Assembly: GCA_018659375.1 (NCBI GenBank)
Contig: JABJMO010000031.1
Location: 1-39,232 of the forward strand
Source: Methanobacteriota archaeon
GTDB lineage: Archaea > Thermoplasmatota > Poseidoniia > Poseidoniales > Poseidoniaceae
Reading direction: 5' to 3'
DNA length: 39,232 bases
The notes beneath the pieces are model-generated. The model did no database searches. It was not told where the DNA came from and saw nothing but the letters and a program-made list of their open reading frames with translations. This document shows, piece after piece, positions 1 to 9,000 of this stretch. Every line of letters begins with the position of its first letter. The first letter of the stretch is position 1. A program made the translations under genes and the position numbers.

Positions 1-1110
1 TGCGGTGAAGTAACTGCCAACAGCAAATATTGGCAACAAGAACATTGCTAATGTTGCCGACAGGGCTCCTGGATTTTTTAGTACGCCACTAGAGTTAGAC
101 GAAGCGGTTGATAGTAGATTGACTGAACCGGCAAATAAGGGCAGTAAGGAGAATGTCAGCAGTAGTGCTCCAACATTTTGTAGTAACTCTCCGGCATTCG
201 CAGCGGTCATGAAAAATGGTGGGACTGTTAAAAACAGAAGAACCATATTTGCTTTTAGTAAAGAACCTGACCAAATAGGAGTTTTTGCCGCATGAGGGAT
301 TACGTGGTACGCTAAGGCAAACATCAAAGCAAGTGGAACCCAACCCTCAAGGACACGCTCTGACATCCAAACCATTTGGGTACTATCTGTTGCCTCTCCT
401 ATTACGTAATACATTGAAGCGATTAATTTGGACACTATCGCCATAATGAGGAACCAAGCAGTTACTGAAGTAGACCCGTCATCTCGTTGTGAATAGGTTG
501 CTAACACATTCATTAGCAGTGCGGTAAACAATAGGCTTGAAACAACATAGTTTACCATTAATGAAATTAAATCTCTGATGGTTTCCGCATCTGCAATGTC
601 GGCAAAATTGAAGATTATTGGGATTAAAATTAGATTAAATGAAAGGGATGCAGTATACAATACAGCAATCATTGAAGCACTTGCTTCACTGGCCAAGCGA
701 TTGTTGCCAGCACGAGCGACTGCAACCAAACATCCACCTATCAGCAGATAGGTGAAAGATATCAACATCACAGCAGATGTGAAGTCTGCTAAGGCTGAAC
801 CGTCATCATATGACCATCCTATACTAGCCAATGAGTCCAAAGCAGTTGGGTCGTAATTATGCCATATTGCGATAAAACTACTAATCACAGTAAGAATAAA
901 CCACCCTGTTCCGAATTTCATCCAAGTCCTACTGCCGCTTCCCGGTTCGTCTTTGAATAAATCAACTAGACCAACTGGTGCCTTATTCATCAAAAATAAG
1001 GCAAATTGCCTCAATGGCACTCCCATTGTTCCAACGCCGTTGGTTACATAATAGGAAACGACCAATAGTGCCGCTAGTAATATTCCTGCTGAAATGAAAA
1101 TTGGTTCCAT
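1..1110 (-). CDS. Heme-copper oxidase subunit I (cbb3/CcoN)-like membrane protein, 3' end beyond window
   Basis: The first 370 codons are visible, from an ATG at 1110; the frame stays open to the left edge, so the C-terminus is missing. The protein is almost entirely membrane: about ten hydrophobic helices can be read. By eye the order of segments follows CcoN, including a W-rich helix near residue 55, a TQ..W helix, then an A-Y-H-V-I-P-H-A-A-K-T-P-I-W stretch like the Y-F-V-P-K-Q-A-E-R-P-V-Y of CcoN. The CcoN motifs that hold the metal ligands (HTNAV, YGHN, GPHH) are replaced by residues without histidine. It may therefore be a structural or degenerate paralogue rather than the catalytic subunit; ligands in the last helices lie outside the window. 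The preceding gene (89 aa) ends 13 bases upstream and probably shares the transcript. An AGGGGT-like ribosome binding site precedes the start. Membrane location is sure; the family call is moderate. Confidence 0.6.
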   Translation of the reverse strand, partial: MEPIFISAGILLAALLVVSYYVTNGVGTMGVPLRQFALFLMNKAPVGLVDLFKDEPGSGSRTWMKFGTGWFILTVISSFIAIWHNYDPTALDSLASIGWSYDDGSALADFTSAVMLISFTYLLIGGCLVAVARAGNNRLASEASASMIAVLYTASLSFNLILIPIIFNFADIADAETIRDLISLMVNYVVSSLLFTALLMNVLATYSQRDDGSTSVTAWFLIMAIVSKLIASMYYVIGEATDSTQMVWMSERVLEGWVPLALMFALAYHVIPHAAKTPIWSGSLLKANMVLLFLTVPPFFMTAANAGELLQNVGALLLTFSLLPLFAGSVNLLSTASSNSSGVLKNPGALSATLAMFLLPIFAVGSYFTA

Positions 1111-1123
1111 ATTCTAAACCCCT

Positions 1124-1393
1124 TTATTCGACGATTACCTCGCCGATTAATGTCGCAACTACGACTCCAATTCCAACAAGAATCCCAACTAAATAGTACC
1201 AAATTCCACTGCCACCAAGATTACCGATAAATGGTACAACATCACCCAGAATAGGCATTGCGTCCCAGCCAAATACGTTGGCAAATAAAGCAAATAATCC
1301 AAACACACCAACAAACATCAGTGTAAGTGCTACTCGTCCCATGGATGGTTGGCCTGTTCCGACTGTTACATCCGGCAATATTGAGTTATTCAT
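1124..1393 (-). CDS. Small two-helix membrane protein beside the oxidase-like gene
   Basis: An 89-residue protein with two clear hydrophobic helices, about residues 20-42 and 64-86, joined by a Gly/Pro-rich loop. The ATG at 1393 has a GGTGAG ribosome binding site 5-10 bases upstream, which fixes the start. It ends 13 bases before the oxidase-subunit-I-like gene on the same strand, so it is probably co-expressed and may be a small accessory subunit of that membrane complex. No family is recognised. The short acidic tail (GEVIVE) has no visible cofactor ligands: there is no His or Cys in the protein. Confidence 0.65.
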   Translation of the reverse strand: MNNSILPDVTVGTGQPSMGRVALTLMFVGVFGLFALFANVFGWDAMPILGDVVPFIGNLGGSGIWYYLVGILVGIGVVVATLIGEVIVE

Positions 1394-1407
1394 TTCATCT
1401 CACCCAT

Positions 1408-1424
1408 TGACCCCGAAGGGGTCA
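1408..1424 (-). promoter_or_regulatory. GC-rich hairpin in the leader of the small membrane protein gene
   Basis: A perfect 7-base inverted repeat, TGACCCC and GGGGTCA, separated by three bases. In the minus-strand transcript it would fold as a stem with a UUC loop, immediately upstream of the GGTGAG site and ATG of the 89-aa gene. It also lies 58 bases after the RaSEA stop codon. It has no following T-run. It could be an mRNA structure controlling translation, a processing site between the two parts of the operon, or a protein operator. Confidence 0.45.
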
Positions 1425-1481
1425 TTCCAACCCACCGGCAGAGTGGTCATAAACATTCACTAGATTAGAAGGTGAAAGTCA

Positions 1482-2648
1482 TCATAGAGAACGAAGGTTC
1501 TCGATACGATTACCCCGGCGCGGTCTTGAGATGCCCAAAGGCAACGGAAGGGCTGATTCTAAGGCTAATTCCTGCTGCCAAATTGTTTCACACTCACATG
1601 ACAAACCATTGAATTCCCTTAGGTCTCCTGATACAGCATACCGTTCAATAGCTGCGACTACGAACTTGTCACAAGTGCCACAATTATGGGCTCCACGGAT
1701 TTTTCCTCCGGCAGTTGGATGGATGATTAAGCGACAAACTTGATCATCTGAGCCGTTGGTTCCGCCCTCAGGGTAAATTATCGGATGAGCCCGTTTTATC
1801 ATTTCAACTAGCGACCACAGCCACGGTGGACGGTACTCATTGTTTCTATGCAGGCGGTCAATAACCGTCCCGCGCTGAATATTCATCGGATTAACTGAAA
1901 TCTCGTCGCTTTTAGCTGCAACATCTTTTATCCATCTAACTCCATGTTCAAGGGCGTCAACTTCATTCATGAACGGCGGTTTGAACATTAGATATGTTTT
2001 GACCCTTAAGTCGTACTTGCGTAAATTTTCTACGGCCTTGTCCCAAGCTTTGGTAGAGAATCCCTTGTTGACATGGAAACGCAGTACTTCGTCATCATAA
2101 GCCTCCAATCCAACCGCCACGGTGAATTTTGGGTTGATTTTTGTAGCCCAAGACAGTTTCTCCTCAGTAAGTTGCTCACATCGACTTTCAACGATTAATT
2201 CTTTATCCATTTCATGGCATTCTCGCAAAACAGTTTCTTGAAACTCAACGGGAATTTCACGGTCTTCTAATAAAGAGCCTGAGGTATATATTTTGACCAT
2301 TTTTTGGTCTTTAAAACCATTATGTTGGGTTTTAGCAGCTTCCCATTGAGCATGTAAATTCTCATTGGTCACATCGTCTCTTGTATCGTTAAAATAACCA
2401 CAGAAAGTACAACCACTAGACCACCACCAATGACAACCTTTGGTTCTAAGAATCACGGTAACAGCACTACAAGGAGTACCATCTGGCAAGGTTTCTGGCG
2501 TCACATAAACTGTTGCTGGGTGATTTGCATCCCACGATTGTTGCTTTGCTAACGCCCAAGGCGTATTTGCTGGGGCTTTGACTAAATGATGTATTTTGGC
2601 AGGTTTTTCATTGCCACCGACTAAAGTTAAAGATATATTATTGACCAT
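1482..2648 (-). CDS. Archaeosine biosynthesis radical SAM protein RaSEA
   Basis: A 388-residue radical SAM protein. The cluster-binding cysteines are C72, C80 and C83 in a C-x7-C-x2-C arrangement followed by G-Y-F-N-D. This is not the usual CxxxCxxC but is typical of the RaSEA family (K/R-G-C...GCTMCGYYND). RaSEA works with ArcS to convert lysine-modified preQ0 at tRNA position 15 into archaeosine. The C-terminus has a further cysteine set (HNCGTCD and SCEC) that may bind metal, as in relatives. The ATG at 2648 follows a GTGATT site and lies 9 bases after the stop of the decarboxylase gene, so it is part of the same transcript. No ArcS or TGT gene is in the window. The main alternative is the related Elp3-like radical SAM group, judged less likely because no acetyltransferase domain follows. 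Confidence 0.8.
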   Translation of the reverse strand: MVNNISLTLVGGNEKPAKIHHLVKAPANTPWALAKQQSWDANHPATVYVTPETLPDGTPCSAVTVILRTKGCHWWWSSGCTFCGYFNDTRDDVTNENLHAQWEAAKTQHNGFKDQKMVKIYTSGSLLEDREIPVEFQETVLRECHEMDKELIVESRCEQLTEEKLSWATKINPKFTVAVGLEAYDDEVLRFHVNKGFSTKAWDKAVENLRKYDLRVKTYLMFKPPFMNEVDALEHGVRWIKDVAAKSDEISVNPMNIQRGTVIDRLHRNNEYRPPWLWSLVEMIKRAHPIIYPEGGTNGSDDQVCRLIIHPTAGGKIRGAHNCGTCDKFVVAAIERYAVSGDLREFNGLSCECETIWQQELALESALPLPLGISRPRRGNRIENLRSL

Positions 2649-2657
2649 CTAATCACA

Positions 2658-3503
2658 TCATTTGGTTTTGAATAGAATACTTGAGCCTGCTTGGACAAAT
2701 TGACCTTTTGGATATTCTGGATTACCTGACTCGGCAGATTCTACGGCTGGAGTGAACAATTTAGCAGGCACTCTAACATCAACTCTAGAGCCTAACCGTA
2801 TCATTCCATAACGTTGGCCTCGTCTTAATTTATCATCTATTCCAGTCCATGGCACAATAGTTCTAGCTAGCGCCCCTGATATTTGGCAAACTTCAATTCG
2901 GTAGTCTCCCTCAGCAAGTATCACTGTTCTAACACGCTCATTATGTTCGCTTTCCTTTTTCATGGCCGGTAGAAATGGGCCTCTGCGACGACCTTGCCCA
3001 GTTCTATGCTCCATTCTTTCAATAACTCCCGCACATGGTGAACGGTTGACATGAACATCGAGTGGCGACATGAAAATGGCCACACGATATACATCACTTT
3101 CTGATTCTTCACCGGTGGGCACAGATTCAAAACGCTGCTCTGTGGCGAATGATAGCGGTTGTTCAATTGCTTCGGGATACCATGGGCCAGTTAATTTGTC
3201 AGATTCTATTCTGTCGCTGCCCATTTCTTCGCTTGAAGGTCTCCTGCCTGTTGCCCTCTCTCTTCTTGCAAACATTACATGACCATCTGCTGGTGAGACA
3301 AGTATGCCATCTTCTTTTGGTATTTTCCGGTCTGGATCTCGCCAAAAGTTAGCAAAAAAGGCTGCCATCATCCAACATAATACGCCAAACAAGTGAATTA
3401 AGCCGTTTAATGAATCAATTAGAATGCCGATAATTATCGCACTTGACCCCATCATGAAGGTAATCAACACTGGGGCATGACCGCCCCTAGCAAGGCCGCT
3501 CAT
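2658..3503 (-). CDS. psd: Archaetidylserine/phosphatidylserine decarboxylase proenzyme
   Basis: A 281-residue pyruvoyl-dependent decarboxylase that makes the ethanolamine polar headgroup from archaetidylserine. Two N-terminal hydrophobic helices (about residues 12-50) precede the conserved SPADGHV motif. MSPLDVHVNRSP then follows, and the self-cleavage site R-L-G-S-R-V-D-V is near the C-terminus, with S239 expected to become the pyruvoyl group. Between SPADGHV and FMSPLDVHVN there is an insertion of roughly 50-60 charged residues compared with short-type enzymes. The ATG at 3503 follows a GGTGAT site that overlaps the stop of the coiled-coil gene, so the two are probably translationally coupled. 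The native substrate is inferred to be archaetidylserine because the window is archaeal. Confidence 0.85.
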   Translation of the reverse strand: MSGLARGGHAPVLITFMMGSSAIIIGILIDSLNGLIHLFGVLCWMMAAFFANFWRDPDRKIPKEDGILVSPADGHVMFARRERATGRRPSSEEMGSDRIESDKLTGPWYPEAIEQPLSFATEQRFESVPTGEESESDVYRVAIFMSPLDVHVNRSPCAGVIERMEHRTGQGRRRGPFLPAMKKESEHNERVRTVILAEGDYRIEVCQISGALARTIVPWTGIDDKLRRGQRYGMIRLGSRVDVRVPAKLFTPAVESAESGNPEYPKGQFVQAGSSILFKTK

Positions 3504-3513
3504 GGTACATCAC

Positions 3514-4305
3514 CTAGTTATCTGCCCAAGGATCTTCATCGTCTGCCCAAGTAGTAGTTGCTGGAGTTGGTTCGGGTTCTTTCGCTGTCTCAGTTGATTC
3601 GGTTGTAGACTCTTCTGGTGCGTCTTCGCTTTCTGTTGCTGGCTCTTCAGTTACTGGCTGATCATCGTTAGATGATTCTGTCTCCTCTGTTTTTGCATCA
3701 CTAGCAGACCCTTCGGCTTCATCTATTGTCATTTCAGCCGCTCTTGCGGTGACCATTTCTTCGACTCTGTCTTCAATTGCTCTTCCCATATGCTGTGATT
3801 TTCTCTCCGACTCAACTGCTCGCTCAATCATCTCGTAACGCTCTTTGATTGCCTTATTTAGGTCTTCGAACAGAGTCATATGTGACACATACCAATCATC
3901 TCTTGCCTTCATTTCAGTAACTGCTAACTTCAAATCGTCATCAAGCTCTGTTGCAATGTTGAATATCTTACCTAGACGGTCTTTTTCTCGAGAGTACTTC
4001 TCTTCCATCTTTTCAAGTTCCGGCTCTAAGTGTTCAACACGCTTGTCAGCCTTAGTAGCCTTCATTTCTAAGTCTCTGATTCTGAAATCTTTTTCGGCGA
4101 TAAGAGATTCTTGGGCCTCTTTCTCGATTTCTCTTTCAATAATCTCTTTTTCCAGAACTTCATTTTCAGCTCTAACATCGAGTAAATCTTTTTCTTGGCC
4201 TTCATATGCTGCGAATAGTTTCTGAAGCCTCTCGGTCTCAGTAGCAAGTGAGTCTTCAAGTTGGCTAATTCGAATCTCTGGGGTTATTGTTCCTTCATCC
4301 GCCAT
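3514..4305 (-). CDS. Coiled-coil protein with acidic Thr/Glu-rich tail, unknown function
   Basis: A 263-residue hydrophilic protein. Residues about 10-180 are rich in Glu, Lys, Arg and Leu with heptad-like spacing and no proline, which indicates a long coiled coil. Residues about 195-255 form a low-complexity acidic tail of Glu, Thr, Ser, Ala and Pro, ending in two short W-A-D-D/W-A-D-N repeats. There is no signal peptide or membrane helix, so it should be cytoplasmic. The ATG at 4305 has an excellent AGGTGATT ribosome binding site. It is first in the transcript with the decarboxylase and RaSEA, and a perfect palindrome sits just before its ribosome binding site. No known family is recognised. 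Confidence 0.8.
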   Translation of the reverse strand: MADEGTITPEIRISQLEDSLATETERLQKLFAAYEGQEKDLLDVRAENEVLEKEIIEREIEKEAQESLIAEKDFRIRDLEMKATKADKRVEHLEPELEKMEEKYSREKDRLGKIFNIATELDDDLKLAVTEMKARDDWYVSHMTLFEDLNKAIKERYEMIERAVESERKSQHMGRAIEDRVEEMVTARAAEMTIDEAEGSASDAKTEETESSNDDQPVTEEPATESEDAPEESTTESTETAKEPEPTPATTTWADDEDPWADN

Positions 4306-4315
4306 GCAATCACCT

Positions 4316-4329
4316 AGAGGATATCCTCT
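4316..4329. promoter_or_regulatory. Perfect 14-base palindrome before the coiled-coil gene
   Basis: AGAGGATATCCTCT is a perfect palindrome ending two bases before the AGGTGATT site of the coiled-coil gene. A TATA-like element (TTTGATATGG on the minus strand, about 4354-4363) lies about 30 bases further upstream. This places the palindrome at or just after the likely transcription start, a usual position for a repressor operator in archaea. The binding protein is unknown. Confidence 0.4.
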
Positions 4330-4364
4330 TCATTAACCCCCACTCATACACACCATATCAAAGG

Positions 4365-4392
4365 AACGCTTCAATAGTTCAAGTTTAGCGTT
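4365..4392 (-). terminator. Inverted repeat after the proline iminopeptidase gene
   Basis: AACGCT at 4365-4370 pairs with AGCGTT at 4387-4392 around a 16-base AT-rich loop, starting 12 bases past the peptidase stop codon. It could mark the 3' end of that transcript, or be part of the control region of the next operon. The stem is short and no long T-run follows, so this is weak. Confidence 0.25.
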
Positions 4393-4403
4393 TTACTAGC
4401 CCG

Positions 4404-5360
4404 CTAAATGTTATCAGTTGCATTGACTAATTCTCGAGCAATGCTGGTTTCCCCCATTGAATGTCCAGCATCCGGGACAATGATTAATCTGCTTTCTGGT
4501 AATGCTTTATGTAATTCCCATGCACTAACAGTTGGGCATACCATATCATACCGACCTTGCACAATGGTAGTTGGAATATGCTTAATTTTCTCGACATTAT
4601 TGAGGATGTGGCCGTCTTCGACAAATATTCCGTTAATGAAATAATGGCATTCAATCCTAGCAAAAGCTACTGCAAAATCTAGATCTTCCGCTTTGTCTAA
4701 ATATTCTGGGTCAGGCAGTAAACGGCTGGTTGCCATTTCCCATCGAGTCCATTCTTTAGCAGCCGCTCTTCTAATCTCAACGTCTTCGTGAGTCAATCTT
4801 TGATAGTAAGCGGTGATTAAATCATTTCTTTCTTCTAGTGGAATGTGTTGTGAATATGGTTCAAAGGCATCGGGAAATACGTGACTTGCACCTTGCTGAT
4901 AGAACCACCGCAACTCACTTTTACGACACATGAATATCCCCCGCAGAATCAGACTTTGAGCGCGCTTCGGATGGTTTTGTGCATATATTAGGGCTAAAGT
5001 TGAGCCCCAAGAGCCGCCAAAAACATGCCATGAATCAAGTCCTAAATGTTCTCTTAATGCCTCGATGTCGGCAACAGAATTGTGTGTATTGTTCTCTTGT
5101 AATTCCGCATATGGTGTGGACTTCCCACAGCCTCTTTGATCAAACTGTATTATGTCGAATTTTTCTGGACTGAAGTATTGACGGTAGGCTGGTTGAGAGC
5201 CACCCCCAGGGCCACCATGGATGACTATTACTGGCTCGCCAACAGGATTGCCGCTACGTTCCCAAAAGATGGTGTGTAGACTTGAAACTTGTAGCATTCC
5301 AGTTGCATGTGGTGGGATTTTTGGATACAGTACCGTGTCTACTGATGGTTTATCGCCCAT
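4404..5360 (-). CDS. pip: Proline iminopeptidase (alpha/beta hydrolase)
   Basis: A 318-residue cytoplasmic alpha/beta-hydrolase that removes N-terminal proline from peptides (family S33). The oxyanion-loop motif HGGPGGG is at 48-54, D-Q-R-G-C-G-K-S at 74-81, and the nucleophile motif G-G-S-W-G-S-T has S117. The remaining triad residues are probably D272 (GRYD) and H300 (AGH). Length and motifs match the bacterial and archaeal proline iminopeptidase family along its whole length. It is transcribed alone, divergently from the methyltransferase gene. There is no signal peptide. The start is the ATG at 5360; no strong ribosome binding site precedes it, so the transcript may be leaderless. Confidence 0.9.
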   Translation of the reverse strand: MGDKPSVDTVLYPKIPPHATGMLQVSSLHTIFWERSGNPVGEPVIVIHGGPGGGSQPAYRQYFSPEKFDIIQFDQRGCGKSTPYAELQENNTHNSVADIEALREHLGLDSWHVFGGSWGSTLALIYAQNHPKRAQSLILRGIFMCRKSELRWFYQQGASHVFPDAFEPYSQHIPLEERNDLITAYYQRLTHEDVEIRRAAAKEWTRWEMATSRLLPDPEYLDKAEDLDFAVAFARIECHYFINGIFVEDGHILNNVEKIKHIPTTIVQGRYDMVCPTVSAWELHKALPESRLIIVPDAGHSMGETSIARELVNATDNI

Positions 5361-5439
5361 GTACAGACTTTAGGCTCTCAGTTGGTAATGTTTTTTGATA
5401 GATGACACGATTTATTGAGTGAGTCTAACAGGAGGAAAT

Positions 5440-6060
5440 ATGGAGAGAAGACCGGCAACTGACGTTTTTCATGATTGGGCTGTGCGAGGAAAAGATGAGG
5501 GGATGGAGCGAGGTCATGCACTGTCTGTTGCTGAAATGGTTGAGTTTATTTCGGTAAAGTCCGAACATCGCGGCACTAATTTCTCTGCAATAGATGTTGG
5601 ATGTGGCAACGGATGGGTTGTTAGGATTTTGGGCGATAATCCATTGTGCCAACAGGCAGTTGGCATCGACGGCGCTAAAGCGATGATTGACAAAGCCAAG
5701 TCAATTGATAGTGAAAATCAATACATTTGTGCTAGATTACCAGAACATTCGCCAAAATCAAAATTTGACTATATCCATTCAATGGAATTCCTATATTACT
5801 TAGACGAGCCAGAGCAGATGCTACAAGTATTCCATGATAATTGGTTGGAAGAAGGCGGCTGGGCGGTAATTGGTATTGACCATTATATGGAAAATGAAGA
5901 TAGTTTATCGTGGCCAGAACATGTTGGAGTGAATATGGCAACAAGGACCATCAGTCAGTGGGAGACCGCCTGGAATAAGGCTGGTTTCAATAATGTCGAG
6001 CATTGGATTGCTGGTGGAGAAGACGGAGTTACTCTAGTCTTTGTTGGACAGAAATCTTAG
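5440..6060 (+). CDS. Class I SAM-dependent methyltransferase, substrate unknown
   Basis: A 206-residue single-domain methyltransferase. Motif I is I-D-V-G-C-G-N-G-W, followed by the acidic motif II position (VGIDGAKAMID) and a motif IV region FDYIHSMEFLYYL. This pattern is like the small UbiE/methyltransf_11 type. An upstream in-frame GTG at 5419 exists, but the ATG at 5440 is preceded by GGAGG at 5431-5435 and is preferred. The last codon lies six bases before the convergent addA stop. It has no operon partner to indicate a substrate, and the C-terminal region adds no recognised binding domain. Confidence 0.8.
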   Translation: MERRPATDVFHDWAVRGKDEGMERGHALSVAEMVEFISVKSEHRGTNFSAIDVGCGNGWVVRILGDNPLCQQAVGIDGAKAMIDKAKSIDSENQYICARLPEHSPKSKFDYIHSMEFLYYLDEPEQMLQVFHDNWLEEGGWAVIGIDHYMENEDSLSWPEHVGVNMATRTISQWETAWNKAGFNNVEHWIAGGEDGVTLVFVGQKS

Positions 6061-6066
6061 CTGCTT

Positions 6067-9000
6067 TCACTGCATTTCGCTATTCCAGCAAGACATTGCA
6101 TGTTGGAAGCTCATTCGCGATGGGTCTGTTGTATCGGATGGTTGGGCAGAGAGTTCAGCGATCCATGACAGTTGTTCTGCCAACTCACTTTTACATCGCT
6201 CATACTCCTTTTGGGTCATTTCAATGGCCCTTCCAGAGGCGGCAATCAATAGTGCTGGGGGTAAAATTATTCTTCGTTCTACGGCCGGCTTTTCCGCCTC
6301 TATTGCTTCTAATGCTGTGGAATATAGCGTTAATTGATACTGGTATTTCTGTAATATTTCTTTCTCTGATTCGGTACTTGGATAAAGCCCATGTAAATCA
6401 CCTGAGAATTGTTGTAATGCCGTCCCTTGACTTGGGTTTTCATGATTAAAACCAAATAAACAACCAGTTGTTTTCATGTCGACAACTTGTAGATATCCGC
6501 GACCCGTCTCGTCAGAATAAGCCATCACTAAATCTGCTCTACCTTCAAACAAAATATTGACGTTCCTAACTATGGTACTATTATGAATTTCACAGTCGCG
6601 AAGTACTTTGCGTGATGAGTCATTCAACTTAGCCTCATGATTGTATAGGAACGGCAATTCAGTCCTTAGCCCCTCTGCTGTACGCATGTGCTTTGAGCCA
6701 CCTGCTGCATAAATCCCAGTCAACCCGCAGTCAATGAGTTGAGCGATTTGATGCATTCTTTTACGAGTGTAATTGAATAACTTAGCTGGCGAACTATCTC
6801 CCTTGTTGATGCCAAATTCACTCATCACCAGTTCTACAGAAGCCAGGTCTGTTAATTTATTATCTGGCTTATTCAACCAACTGCTCGGCAATGGTAAAAC
6901 TGGGGGCGAGTTGTACTTACTTGGATTATCTAGGCTGATTTCAACCAATCTATGCATCATTAAACCAAACTCAACTGGACTTGGGTAGTTACTGGCCTTA
7001 GCTGGTTTAGGTTTAGGCCTCTCTAACAACTGTGATAATCGGTTATTATTCCATTCTGCTAAATTATTTGGCCAGTGATTATGTCGACATTTTACGCTGG
7101 TATCCAAAGTATTAGCACCCAGCCGAAGAATGTGGTTAACTGAATTAACTTTGTATGGCTTTGATAGTGACGTTTTGCCACCGTCGATTATGTTCTCCAT
7201 CATGTTCCATCTGGTTACTGCATCTATTGGTTTATCATCAACGAAACAATTTGGAGAGTCAAAGATAGCAATCGAGCTGATATTATCACTGCCAAGTTGG
7301 GCATTAAAGTATAGGCTAAATGGGTCTATCATCAATTGCTTTTTTCCATAATTAGCAAGCGGCTGACCAATAATATCGCCTTCATTTAACCACGGGGAAT
7401 CGATAATCTCATTTGAATACGCTAAGTATCTAAGACCTTCCATCCACATGTGGCCCATTGTTTTTTCAGATGGTTTGCTGGTTAATTCAAGCATTCCAGT
7501 AGATTCACAAAGGGCTCCTGAATTTGTCGAGTTGCCTACTACGATTAGATGATTTTCAACTCTAGTCAAAGCCACATAGAATTCTCTTCTGCGTTCTGCT
7601 TGGCTTTGAGCGCCGTCAATGCTCTTGGCAAACTGCCATAGCCCATCTTCAGGGCGATCTATGGAAGACCAGGGGTTTATTCGACCTGAAATTATTTCTG
7701 GAGTGACTAGTACGTTATCTTTAGCGGTAATCGATGAATCATATTGCCCAGCTTGAAAAATTCCCGATACCACTATGACCTTTGATTCTAGTCCTTTGGC
7801 TCCATGAACCGTCATTATTTTTACCGCTCCAGATGATGGAATAGTAGTTGCTTGTGGACCTTTTCTGCCCAAACTATCCAGTATATTCATTTGTGCATAA
7901 ATCTCTGCTGGATTATTACCGCATTCTTTACCTATATCATGTACTAAACCGCACCATAATTCCGCATTTTGCCGTGACGAATCATCCGGATAGGCGTATA
8001 ACAAATCTGAGTTGTCAAGAATCTCATTTAATATTTGATGGACATTGGTACCAATTAATTGACCACCGCAGTGCTTTAGTAGATTTGTAGTAGGTTTGTT
8101 ATCAGTCCAATCAGCCATGTCGTACCACCAGTTATTTGATTCAAGTCTAGTGCTAAAGAACCGGTGAATTTCCTTATCAGTAAAGCCCATGATTGGTGTT
8201 TTGGCCAGTGATGCCGCAGCATATTTTGACTGTGGGTGGGCAATGAGGTCTAAGGCAGACATGAGGTTTTTCACTATCGGTTGGCCAAGCAAACGCCCTT
8301 GCCGGTCGGATACAACTGGTATTCCTCGAGATTGCAGACGTTGGATTAAATCAGCGATGTGTTTTCTAGTATGGACCAATATAGTTACATCATTTGGTTC
8401 AACTAAATCTGCCGGCTTTTCCAAAATAGTGTATTCTCGTTTAGCCGAATTCCACAACTTACATGCTTTACCTTGGATGAGATTTTGTAAGCGTAATGCA
8501 ATCATTTCATGTTCCAAATGAATGGCTTTTGGGTTAGGGTCAGAAAACAATTTATTGTTTGGCTGAGATGATGAATTATCTAATTTCATTGGCATTAGCC
8601 ATTCTAATTTTCCGTTTGGAGTATCTTTTTTATTGGCGATTAGGCTTTGCGCTTCGGCGTGCCAATCTCCGGGTAAACTTTGGTGACGTTGGTCAAAGAC
8701 ATCGGTAAACATCTGATTTAAGGTGCGCAACAAGTCATGAGCAGTTCGATGGTTTGAGGTTAAATCAATATGCCCTAATCGACGACTTTCTTTCCTGTCT
8801 TCTGATATAATTTGACCATTATCATCGGCATATATTTCTAGATGTCTCCACTTTCTTGACCCCTTAGGTAAATCTTTCAACCCTAGACCTGACTTAAACG
8901 CGTCTTGGCCTAAAATTGGCCTTGGGTCGCGAGCTTTACTAGTATCTCTAAATTCAAATTTAGTATTAGCAAATTCAATTGCATTCATCTGCTTAATGTA

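Noticed and set aside
3845-4225. 126-codon plus-strand frame rich in Ser and Phe
   Set aside because: It is the antisense of the Glu/Lys-rich coiled coil, a frequent source of false frames.
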